DNA of 64,000 bases, taken from Lycocorax pyrrhopterus obiensis (taxonomy: Eukaryota > Chordata > Aves > Passeriformes > Paradisaeidae). The notes under the pieces were generated by a model. The model did no database searches, was not told the origin of the DNA, and was given only the letters and a program-made list of their open reading frames with translations. The stretch covers positions 82,644,237-82,708,236 of the forward strand of contig JACSVZ010000001.1 of assembly GCA_014706295.1 (NCBI GenBank), in the 5' to 3' direction. The position numbers and the translations under genes were made by a program. Below are positions 26,875 through 37,457 of this stretch, one piece after another; positions within the stretch are counted from its first letter, which is position 1; every line of letters begins with the position of its first letter.

Positions 26875-27575
26875 TTATAGTTCAGCACCTGCACTAAGTC
26901 TTTTCTGCATCTCATTCCCCAGTCTGTCCGTACATCCAGGATTGCCCCATCTCAGGTGCAGAATCTGACACTTCCCCTTGTTGAACTTCATATGGTTGGT
27001 GATTGCCCAGTCCTCTAATTTGTCAAGGTCTCTCTGCAGGACCTCCCTGACTTCGAGGGAGTCAACAGCTCCTCCCAGTTTCATATTGTCTCCAGACTTG
27101 CTTAGGATCCCTTCCAGTCCTCTGTCCAAGTAATTTATGAAGATGTTGAAGAGAACAGGACCAAGGATGGAGCCCTGCAGAACCCCACCAGTGACAGGTC
27201 ACCCCCGATGTCACCCCTCACTATAACCCTTTGTGCCTGATCCATGAGCCAGTTGCTCACCCATCCCATGATGTGTTTATCCAGCTGTGTGCTGGACATT
27301 TTGTCCAGAAGGGTCCTGTGAGAGACAGTATCCAAAGCTTTACTGAAATCCACAAAGATGAGATCAACTGCCTTCCCTTGACCAACGAGGTTGGTTATCT
27401 TGTCATAAAAGGAAATCAGGTTTGATAAGCAGGACTTTCCCCTCATGAAGTTGTGCTGGCTCTGGCCTATGACTGTGTTGTCTTTCAGGTGTTTTAATAC
27501 CTCCCAGAACAATCTTCTCCATAATGACAGGCTTGAAGTCCAGCACTTTTTCTCCCCAGTTCTGATCACTAGCTG
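26875..27575 (-). mobile_element. CR1 LINE ORF2 reverse-transcriptase remnant
   Basis: The minus strand encodes CR1 reverse-transcriptase pieces in two frames. One, about 27135-27560, has SQHNFMRGKSCLSNLISFYD, then GKAVDLIFVDFSKALDTVSH and QRVIVRGDIGG. The second, 26875-27129, has DRGLEGILSKSGDNMKLGG, LQRDLDKLEDWA, MKFNKGKCQILHL and GNPGCTDRLGNEM. The catalytic FADD box, expected before TKLGG, reads SGDN (about 27085-27096), and the frames are split, so the element is dead. It ends about 260 bases from the TYR exon 4 donor and runs in the same direction as TYR. The reversed CR1 tail 800 bases away could be the 3' end of the same copy. Confidence 0.85.
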
Positions 27576-27838
27576 ACCATTTGGGTCAGATTCTGCTATT
27601 AGTAGGCTAGGATGGATGGCACTGATATCGGTAGGATCTTTCGTAACAGTATCATGTCAGATATGTATATATATCAGACCAGAAATGTGAAAACAAGCAG
27701 CTACAATTTGGGACTATATTCAGGAAAAAATCTGGAATAGAAGGACTTTTTATCTTCTCATATGACAGACATATTCCAGGTTATAGGCAACAAATTTTAC
27801 ATTTCACCTTTTACATTTACCCAAAATTATAATATTAC

Positions 27839-28020
27839 CTGATTCTTGCAGATATGCATAGTCATACCCCAGCTCTCTTGAGGGTTTAAAAAATTCTCCA
27901 TTTCTGTAAAGAGGGATGAAGGGAACCATGTAATTTTCTCGATTGTGCCCAATTGGTGCATTGGCTGCTGGGTAAACTTCTATCATAGGCCTGTGTCTTC
28001 TTAACCATCGTTCAAAAATG
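27839..28020 (-). CDS. TYR: Tyrosinase exon 4
   Basis: This 182-base exon has the same length as human TYR exon 4. The acceptor CTTCCACAG is followed by CATTTTTGAACG, and the donor is CAG/GTAATATT. It starts in phase 2 (completing the Ser of VDS) and ends in phase 1. It encodes [44 protein letters not shown] and [12 protein letters not shown]. The corresponding human segment differs at only a few places (for example LQEVYPEAN, DLGYDYSYLQDS). This is the luminal part after the copper B site, leading to the membrane-proximal stalk. The frame is intact, so there is no sign of a lost or albino-type allele in this exon. Confidence 0.97.
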
Positions 28021-28704
28021 CTGTGGAAGAAAAAGCATGTTAATTAATGATGGAGATTAGCAGAAATTTTCTTTTTGAAGATTAAAAGAATGTGTTGCTT
28101 TTTAAAAAAAATTCTGGAGACGGAGTTGCGTGCAATGTCTTGTGTTTATGTGTGTGTAATGCTTTCCAAATTTCCAAATTTGGGCTTATCCACTTCACTG
28201 CTGAGTTCCTATGCAAGACTACAAAAAGCAAATACTTATGGTGCTGCAAAGAGTCTGAATGTGCTTTTAAATTCCGTAAATATAAATCACTCTCTCTTTG
28301 TGCTCAGCAATTCATGTGGTTGTGAGGGATAGAGAGAAATGGATTAAAGACCTCAGTCCTTCCTCCTCACTCTCAGAAGCATTTGTAGCTGGTTGTGAAT
28401 AGTCTTGTTTCTAACTGCTCTGTCCTATTTCCCATCTTCTAATTTCTTAGCAAGGGTTTTCACACCTGCAATAAAGTACGGTTACACCATGATCCTTTGC
28501 ACATCACCAAAGGAGTGGAAACATCTGAGGAAGAAGGGATAAGCTGTATGAGCCCAAAACCTTGATAAAGCAGGTCAGCTCTCAGTAAAGTGTCTTTCTC
28601 CAGTCGGAGCTTCTTCACTGACCTTAGTGTCTGCACTGTTGTTTAACACACTCCTCTCTCCCAGCTGCTTTTGTGCAGCTTTATTTTACCTCTTCTTATA
28701 TATG

Positions 28705-28882
28705 TTATCCCAGAGGTGCTGTCAGTGTCACTGATGGGCTCAGTTTTGGCCAGTGGCAGGTCTATCTTGCAGACAGCTGGAGCAAGTTCCAACTAACATG
28801 GGAACAGAAACTTTCTGACACCTTCTGACAGAATCCAACCCTGTAGCCCCCTAAGTACCAAAACCTTGCCATGGAAGCTCCC
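28705..28882. repeat. Unclassified interspersed-repeat-like stretch (possible avian ERV/LTR remnant)
   Basis: CCAGAGGTGCTGTCAGTGTC, GATGGGCTCAGTTTTGGCCA, then GTAGCCCCCTAAGTACC and AAAACCTTGCCA resemble a repeat I recall from passerine genomes, possibly retroviral. It is GC-richer than its surroundings. I cannot confirm the family or its ends from the sequence alone. Confidence 0.35.
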
Positions 28883-30576
28883 AATGGAAGCTGTTCCCCA
28901 CACCTTCAGCCTCAGCTGCTCCATTCCATATTTCTCATCCAAAGTATCTTCCATTAGCTTTCTGTCACCACAGGGCTGTGTGTCTGCTCTTTAACTTGGA
29001 GGCAGAAAGCTTAAAGGCTGCAGTACGGGAAGAGTTTATATTGACGTTTTCAAGTCAACTACTGGATGTGTTTGGAAAGCAAAATTAGGAACCTTCCAAA
29101 ACAGTCTCAGTTTTCCTCCCTTTGAGCTTTTTCTGTTCAACTCTTCACTTTTTTTCAATCCTCAAATCCTTTCTCTGATCCCGTTGTGTTTATTCACCTG
29201 AGTGTGCCAGGTTGGAATAGGGAAAGTGGCAAAATGCTGCAGGGCAAGCAGATGCAGGTATCTTGTGCATGAAGAGGACTCCATACTAAATCAGAAGATA
29301 CTGATGGGAGGTAATTATCAACATCAGGCTCAGGGAGGGATCACTGGATTCATTTATCAGTTATAAGGGATAGAAATGGTCTAAAGAGACCTGTAAATTG
29401 TGCTTTAATGGAGATCTTAGCTCAACAGTTGCTCCTCCCCAACGCTGGCCGCTGACAGGAGGACATGAACTTCCCCCCTCCCCGTTCCCCCTCAGCTGTT
29501 CAGGGACTTAGGTTATCTCAGAAATACAGTCCCTAAGTGCAGGTGCTCAGGGGTATCAGGATCTCTGCAAGTTATCTGCCAGTATTCTGCCAGTAGATTT
29601 CTACCTCTTGTTTTTGGGCAGAAATGTTGAGAAACACTCGGCATAGCCCACCAAATTAAAGCCCTCTCACACTCATCAAAATAGAGGTAGGGCCAAAATC
29701 TTGGTTCTCTTTTTAGGATCAAAAACTCTAATAAATGAAAACATGGCTGTGATCATACACCTTGTCTACCCTTTACAATGCAGGTATTAATTTTAATTAA
29801 AATCTTCATTTGTGTCTCTCTTCCTCAGTTAATTTCATCAACCCTGTCTGGAAAAACACTTATCTGAATAATAATGTTTAGTTGAAGCTTTCAGATGGAT
29901 AAATTTAAACAATATGAAGACTTCAGCTGGAGTTATCTCAAGAAAGTTTGAACACAATCTCTGTAATCTTTGGAGAACAGCATGAAGAAATTCAGTAATC
30001 ACTAAAAAAGACATAGAATATAAAGGAGTAATTTAGCTTGAGGAGAGGTGGGATGTGGGGGAGTGCTGTACTCCAATCTTTTCCCTGCCTGTCTTTTACT
30101 CATGCCTTGTGTAAAGTACCCTGAGTATTACTGCCTTATTTTCCTAGCAGTTGTAGATGGGAGCTGAGATAGCTCTTCTCTGCAGCACAAGGTTCTTAGA
30201 GGTACAGAGGTACTCTGGTTGTGGGAACATGGTAATATTTCAAGAAGGCAGAGACAGGACTTGTATCAGGTTTTTAAAGTCTGGTGATGATCTGTACACT
30301 AACTTTGGAATGCTTAATCTGAGATACTTCCTAGTTTTAGAAAATGCTGAGCAATCACAGTCTGAAAATCCGGAGGGCTGATGAGCACAAAGTTCAGGGT
30401 AAAAGTTGTCATTTTCCTGAAATATCTTTGCAAGACATGCCCTGAAATGCAGCATCCTCTCTGCATGAGTTAAGTGTTGCTGTTGCATAAGAGCTTTCTG
30501 TAAGAATCCTTAGGCCAGTAATCTTTCAAGCAGAATGCAAATGCAAAAAAATTTCCATGGAAATGAACATATGTAC

Positions 30577-30604
30577 TTTTGGATTCCTTCTTTTGGATTC
30601 CTTC
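30577..30604. repeat. Perfect 14-bp tandem duplication
   Basis: The unit TTTTGGATTCCTTC occurs twice head to tail with no mismatch (30577-30590 and 30591-30604). A recent replication-slippage event is the simplest explanation; the site could be length-polymorphic. Confidence 0.9.
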
Positions 30605-30931
30605 GTTTGCAGAGTGGTTCCCACATGAGGTATCAAGCTTTGCTTAGCAGCAGCAGGAGCATTGAATTGCCTGCCCTTGCAGCTGATCTTTAGATTCAGA
30701 TGCGATCATATGCCTCTAAATCCTGATATGATGGGTTTTGCTGATGCACAAAATGTGTAGCACAATTCATTGAGTTGTAAGGGAACAGTTCTCTCCATTA
30801 GCTGGCACAAGATCTTATTATCTTGGCTGAAATCCCTTTCATTGAACTTATCTGTATGCCACCACACAAATCTCAGAAACATCCTTTAAAGTTTAAGAGT
30901 CACATTTTCTTTTACTCCCTTCAGAACAGCT

Positions 30932-30942
30932 AGTCATGTGCA
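30932..30942 (+). promoter_or_regulatory. M-box-like motif in TYR intron 3
   Basis: AGTCATGTGCA matches the melanocyte M-box (AGTCATGTGCT, bound by MITF) at 10 of 11 positions. The M-box is a known control site of pigment-gene promoters, including TYR. Position inside TYR makes it of interest; activity is inference only. Confidence 0.25.
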
Positions 30943-33694
30943 TTTATCTTGTAGTAGTCTTTGTTTTTCTGCTTTTGGGTTTTATTTGACACTTTGAAAG
31001 ATTAGGATCATATTCTGCTTGCTAATAAAGTGTTTGGGTGCAGTTGCATTTATTATTTCAATTTAAAGGCTTGTTCCCAGCTTGTTCAGTAAGATGGACT
31101 CAAAACACTATTTTTTTTCTTGGCCAGATAATGCATGATGGTCTGTATTTTAAGGAGAGTGTTCATGGATTTTTTTTAATTTTGTGTGAGAAAACTGACA
31201 GATTTAGTATATCAGTAATATTTTTACATGTACTTCATCTGTTTGTATTTCTCCATTTAAGGGGGGCACCTGCCTTACTCATATTTTGTAAGTTATGGAA
31301 GCAATAACTTACTCTTGCTTTTCAAGAACAGTTTCCCAGCTTAATGGAAAAAGAAAACTCCCAATTGCATCCAGCTGGGGAGAAAAGCCCATGGACAGGG
31401 CATAAGTTCAGCTGTATTTCTATTGGTAAAGTACAAATAGTTCTTCTTGGCCACCATAAGCCATTTCATATCAGAGAGTTATATTTTATGACTCCCCAAC
31501 CAAGACCACTAACTCCCTTCAAACATTTTTAGGGAAAACTGAAATCCTGAAGTAGCCTATGGCTTTTGCTGTCAGCCAGGTAGCGACACTGGCACAGTGC
31601 TCCTGTCCTTGGGGACTTAATTGAAAAGATTTGGGCCAAAAAACAAAGTATATTAGGAGAAAGTAATCACACTGTCTTTTGTTTCAGAGTACTGTGACCA
31701 CTGCATCAAACATTGTAGAATACTTTTTTTCTTCAAATAAGGTGCTTTCTCCAGCCCTGGCTATATTTAAGGCAGTTAGCATCAAATATTTTCTCTGTCA
31801 TGCAGGAAACCACATGCCAGAAAGAAATCAGTGTTTGCATCATCAGATGCTGATCTGCTTACAGTTGACAGAAGTTTTTCTTTTCTTCCCCTAAAAGCAG
31901 TCATGTAAGTTATTTCCCTTTAGTATCTTGAAAGTGTGTGCTTGTTTCCTGTTCTTTTCTCAGGAGCTACAACCTTGGAAGAGCCTAGGTCTGCAGAATT
32001 AATGCTCCATGCAGAGAGACAAAATGCTGAGGTAATTAGCTGGTCCCTTCATGGAGTGACAAAGCTCCTGGTAGAAAAGCCAGGTTTGTGGCAAAGCAGC
32101 AGACCTTAACTCCCTAGAATTGTTGGTTATCTTGGCAAACCACTGCCCTTATGTTCTCTTCATATGAACCTCTGCATCCTTCCCTGGACCTGAGAGCCTA
32201 AAAAAGCAGGACCATGAGGTAAAGGACATCTTCAGGGCCATTTTATTCTATATTGCCTCCCTTTCTTGACATAATTTAACTAAAGGTAACAAAAAGGACA
32301 TCTAAAGACTCAGATCAGGGCTCTGCTATATCCAACCTCCATACTAATTCTGTGCCAAAAAAAAGAGTACTGGACATAAGTTTAGTGAGGAGAGAAATCT
32401 CTCTGGCTCCTGGAGAAATCTGGTCGGTTACTTTCTTCCTCAGCATCTAGACAAAGAGAGCAAGCAGATAAGTAGCTATTTGTATAGCTGGAAGTGATAT
32501 TTTCCAGAGACAGAGACTTTTTTAGCATTGCAATTCCAGCTAGACTGGCATCACTCGGGAGATGTTGGCAGTGCTAAGGGAGCAGATGGGATGTGAGCGT
32601 GGTGGGAAGACAAGGCGGGGTAAAGGAAAAAAGAGAAGAGCTAACCAAAAGTTGTCAGGAATTTTATTCAGAGAATGGAAATTCAGAGATGGAAATGGAG
32701 AGAACCTGGCCTGAGATTAGCAACAATAAACTGTAAATCCTTGAGGATGATAGGTCAATTTAGAAGGGTCACAGGCAATCAAAGCTTAAGAAAGAAAAGT
32801 TTAAAACATGGAAAATAACTAAATTAACTAGAGATTAGTCTCCTGATAGCCCTAATGACCTTTGTATTTCTTCAGCAGCAAGCAAAAGTGACTTGGAAAG
32901 GGTAGTTTTTATTTAAAGGCATTGGGCAGATTAAAAAATAATTCTAGATGAGAATAATTCTCTAGATTAACGAAAATACTGTTTGCATCTGGAAGGCTTC
33001 TTCCTTCTCTTGAAGAAATCAAAGTCCCCAAACTGAATGTCCCAAATAAGAGGCCCAAGAACTGAAAGAAACTGGAGAATAATTTGAATTTTGAAAGATG
33101 CTCTGTCTCACATTTAGTGCTCAGAGAGGCTCAGTCTCTCCAAAGTGCATTTCCAAAGTAGAAATTATTTTGTAGTGGGTGTAATATTAAAGTAATTACT
33201 AGATTATGATAATCAGCACCCTATGCAAAGATTATTTTTGTAGTAGGAAATAGAATTTTAATATTGTAGAATGGGTTCGATTTAGACAACTGTAGATTAA
33301 AATAAGGCTCAGCTTTGTATTTAAACTTTGGAAAAATTGATCATGGGACATGATAAATTCATTGTCACTTAAGCCATCTGATTCAGTCAGAAGCCATGTT
33401 TGATGCAGAAATAGCTAAGGAAGGTCATCTGGTCAGAAGGATTCCCAAAATATCACAAAGGCATAGAATATTTTTCCTGCATATTTGAGAATTTTTAGAG
33501 ACTCTTACACGCCTCATTTTACCCTACACAAAATGGGCAGAGAGTAAAAATAACTTACCTAAATTCATACCAGACACACTGTGGTGGAGTGGGACCTCAG
33601 GTGTGGGGCCGGTTTGTACCAAACTGTGGCACCCCCAACAGTTAAGTTATACCATTGCAAAGCCTGGGGTCTCGATTTTATTTACATTTTTTGC

Positions 33695-33720
33695 TATATA
33701 TATATATATATATGTATACA
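33695..33720. repeat. (TA)n microsatellite
   Basis: Nine uninterrupted TA units (33695-33712), then TGTATACA. A likely length-polymorphic simple repeat within TYR intron 3. Confidence 0.85.
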
Positions 33721-36700
33721 GATCATTGTAACTGCTGATGAGCTTAATACTTGTGCGTACCACCTCTAATAGGTTCCAAAGAACTGATATGTGGTAAAAA
33801 GTAATAATGACACCCACCTGGTATGTTGATGCTTTGTCAGTTTAAATTTTCATTCAGGGAAAATATACTTTGCTTTTGCAAAACGTTTTAGTGTGGTACG
33901 GTGAAAATTAAAGCCATCTATAAAAGACATGGATATATCACTTCTATTTAATCGCATATAAATAGACTCAAGTACTTTCTTTGTTCTGCTCCATACATAT
34001 CAGGTTATACAAAATGAAATTAAATGAGCCGTAGTGGAAAATTAATTAAAAAACGCAAACAAACAAACCCACCTTGGTTTAAAGAGTGGTGGGAAAATAG
34101 GATTGATTTGAGGATGATTAAAAAAAGGCCACCAATATATATTTTCTCACTGAAAATATGAATTCATATTATTTTATGAGTAATATATGCAAGGGGATTA
34201 TAACTAATGAAAGGATAAGCCAAGAAATAACTGGGTTTATGCTGCCAGTGGGAAATATCAGGCAGAGTATAAAAGCGTTGCTGTGTATAGGCTGGGTTTC
34301 TTCCTACTGTTCCAGATAGTGTTGTACACTCTGAAAAAAGATGCCACAGGAAGGAAATCTTAAAATCTAGAAAAAATAGAGTAAAACACTAAGAGTAGGC
34401 ATTTTGTTTATCATTTTGCAAAGTGTCCTTTCTAAGGGCTGTTTCCCAAGTGTGCTACCACAGTCATGAGCAGAGGTACTCTTGACTGAGTGTAAGAGAA
34501 GAAACCAATATATTACCTCATACCAATATCTTAAATATCCATTTCTAAGACTGAGCCACCTCAGAGGCACTGGCTCATAGTGAAAACTAACTTTCCCTTC
34601 AGAAAGATTTAACAGAAAAAGTTTATTCCAGTGTGTTTCACCTTGCAGTGAAGGACAGCTGGAGAGAGGTGAAGGGGGAAGAAGAGGGTTCAGTACCTCT
34701 ATATGAATTCCTCTGTCACACAACAGGGAACAAGAGTGGCGCTGCAGGTGTGCCCAGTGGGAGGACTACAGTCACCTTATGGTGAAGTCTTGTGATCACT
34801 CTGGGTCCTTTGCACTGCAGGGGACACAGTACAGATCTCCTCCTGCCTCCTTGTCCTCACTTTCCTTCCAAGCATTTGCACAACGATGCCATAAGCAGGA
34901 TTAAGGAACTGATTTGGTTTGAAACCGAACCTCCCCTTTATTTCCATTTGTTCTGGGATAGTTTAGATGAAATAAAGCCATGGATCTGATTCATTATTCT
35001 TTTGTGTGATGGCCAGTACCAGCACAAGGGAGAAACTGAGGTGAGCACCTCTGGGTAGCACTAATTACCGAGTAGGACTTTTTCTTCTTCCTAACCTATG
35101 TGCCGGGTCAAACTGACTTAAAGCAATATTGAAATTGTGCCCTTTGTTTCTCAACAGCCTGATAAACCTGTGCCTCAGCCAAGCCTGCACTCAGCATTAA
35201 CCATTCAGCTGCTAGACAGCCACTTTCTAAGCCACTAATAAATTTGTCAAGTTCAAATCCAAAGCCATATCCTTTGTTGTGCAAGGTTTGACACAGAGAC
35301 TTTCATTCCTCATCTCCAGTTGAGAGACTGAGGCTAGGTCAGACTGACTATGCCAGAAGGAAGACAGAACATTGTTGCTTAGAGCTCATTTATACAATTT
35401 ATTTCAGTATCATGAGATCTGACATGCTGTAGAAGAGATCTGGCAAGCAACATGTATTTGCATTTGGAAAGAAAAGAAAAAGGAAACAAATTTAGGAAAA
35501 CTGAAATGCCAGCCCAAGGACTGTGATTACACAGTAGTCATCACTTTAAAAGCTGGCACTAGTTCAGCTGGTATCGCAAAGTCACCTCAGGTAATTCCCA
35601 TCCCAAGCATTTGGGAGAAAGATTGGTGCTTCCGTCCTGGAAGAGGTGCTGATGCTGAGGCTGTAAAGTCAAGGCACTGCAACTGTTTGCCAATGTATGA
35701 GGTTATATTGCAGTATTCTTTTTTATTCTTTTTGTTTTAAGTTGGCTAAACATATTACAGGGACTCTCAGGGAGGCTGTAAACAAATTACGCCATCATAG
35801 TGCAAGTGTCTGATTAAAAATGAAGATGCTGCCCTCAGTTATTGTGAAAATCCATCCAAAGCCTTTGAGGCTGTGTCCCCCAGTGGTGAATCAGTGCTGA
35901 GGAGTGCCCTGGGTTACAGTGCTTATTCCGTCTAGTCCCAGCTGCTGGAGAACATCCAGGGGCTTCCATCACCAATTCCAAGCTGCAGCATGCAGCAAGC
36001 GTCTTTGGACAACATCGCCTCTTCCCCAAACCCTCTCAGTACCTCTGTGAAGTTACTCCTGTGCCAGTCCCTGGGCCAGCCACCGGAGAGACCTGTTTAT
36101 GCATGCACGTGTGTGTCTGCCTGTGGGTGAGGCAGCTGCAGGTCAGGGATCGGGTTACTGGGTAGACTGGGTAAGGCCAGTTACTGGGGAATCTGGACTG
36201 TGCATGTGTATATCTCTATATATATCTGTATTTCCCCATAACAGGCTTTCATTGTGGTCAGCCAAAGAGGTAAAGAGGATGAGGCTGTTGGTGCAATTGG
36301 AATTTTATGTGAGTGCTGCATTTGTTGCATTGATCTGTGCATCTGGTCAAGCATGTTTGCATATATGCATACATGTATATATACACTAGTGTATGTGGGT
36401 GAGGTTGGGAATAATGCTCAAACATGCTCAACCTTGATACTGGCTGCACCCAAGAACATGAAGCTGTGGTAGCAATACCAGCTTGGGCTTCTAGATTTTT
36501 CAACACTTAAAAAATAGACTTGCACAAAACAGAAAGAGACGGATGTGTTAGCCTGGTGGAGCTGTCTTCTCACATAATGCTGTGCTTCTGATTTTTTTTC
36601 TCAGAGCATATATTCCCATGTAGATCCATTATATGCCTCTGAACTATGAATATTCATTTTCAGGAAAGGTCTGGCCTACTTTATTGTTTCCCTTTACCTC

Positions 36701-37167
36701 ATCTTCTAAACCAAAAGTGGGGATTTTTTTTGTGGACTAGAGTGGAATAGACCACCTGAAACACGGAGGGGCAACATGCAGATGACAAAAAGTCCCTTCT
36801 TTGTTCAGCAAGATAGATATTGGCTGCAGGCTCTCTCCTAAAGTACCATTCTCTGAGCGAGGTATAATAACATACTCTGTGCTGACACTTTCCCACCCAC
36901 TACAAAGTACCACCAGAGCTGGGGAGCCCTGTGACACCTGAGGATCTTGGCACTGCTCTGCTTCATGGATCTCACTACAAGCATTCCGTCTCCTTTGTTC
37001 TCACTGCACAAACTGGATGTTTGGAAAGCATCAGATAAAGGAAACAAGAGGGAGGGAGTTGACAAGGGTGTAGTCCCACACATCCAATCCCATATAAGAG
37101 AAAATCAATGCCACTTTGCCTATGTCCCACTTTCTTGAAAACCTCAAGGTTACTGCAGCTGCTGCGT

Positions 37168-37457
37168 TCGTAGAATCATGGAATATCCTGTGTTGGAAGG
37201 GACCCACAAGGATCACTGAGTCCAGCTCCTGGCCCTGCACAGGACATCCCCAAGAGTCACACCATGTGCCTGAGAGCGTTGTTCGAAGCTTCTTGAACAC
37301 TGTCAGCCTTGGTGCTGTGATCACTTCCCTGGGGAGCCTGTTCAGTGCCCAACCACCCTCTGGGTGAAGAACCTTTCCCTAAACTAAGGAACTATTTTCT
37401 GAGCTTCTCCTGTTCAAACCCAGACCTCCCCTGACACAGTTCCATGCCATATATGAG
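37168..37457 (-). mobile_element. CR1 LINE 3' end, reversed
   Basis: Complement of a CR1 tail and 3' untranslated region: TAGAATCATGGAATATCCTG, TTGGAAGGGACCCACAAGGA, CTGGCCCTGCACAGGACATC, GTGCCTGAGAGCGTTGTTCG, GAACACTGTCAGCCTTGGTG and CCAACCACCCTCTGGGTGAA. It resembles the CR1 subfamily whose tail the SINE at 10684-10823 carries (shared TGTTGGAAGGGACCCACAAGGAT core). About 290 bases, in the same orientation as TYR in intron 3. Among the better preserved copies here. Confidence 0.9.

Larger units (their letters stand above)
23177..27838 (-). other. TYR: TYR intron 4
   Basis: A 4.66-kb phase-1 intron with donor GT at 27837-27838 and acceptor AG at 23177-23178. It is the most repeat-laden intron here, holding a CR1 ORF1 fragment, a CR1 3' end, a reversed CR1 tail and a CR1 reverse-transcriptase remnant (each listed separately). 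Between them, 23177-24379, 25304-25970 and 26069-26874 contain nothing I recognise. Confidence 0.85.

Noticed and set aside
36090..36240. GT/TA-rich stretch considered as a microsatellite or Z-DNA tract
   Set aside because: The alternation is too interrupted to call a defined repeat.
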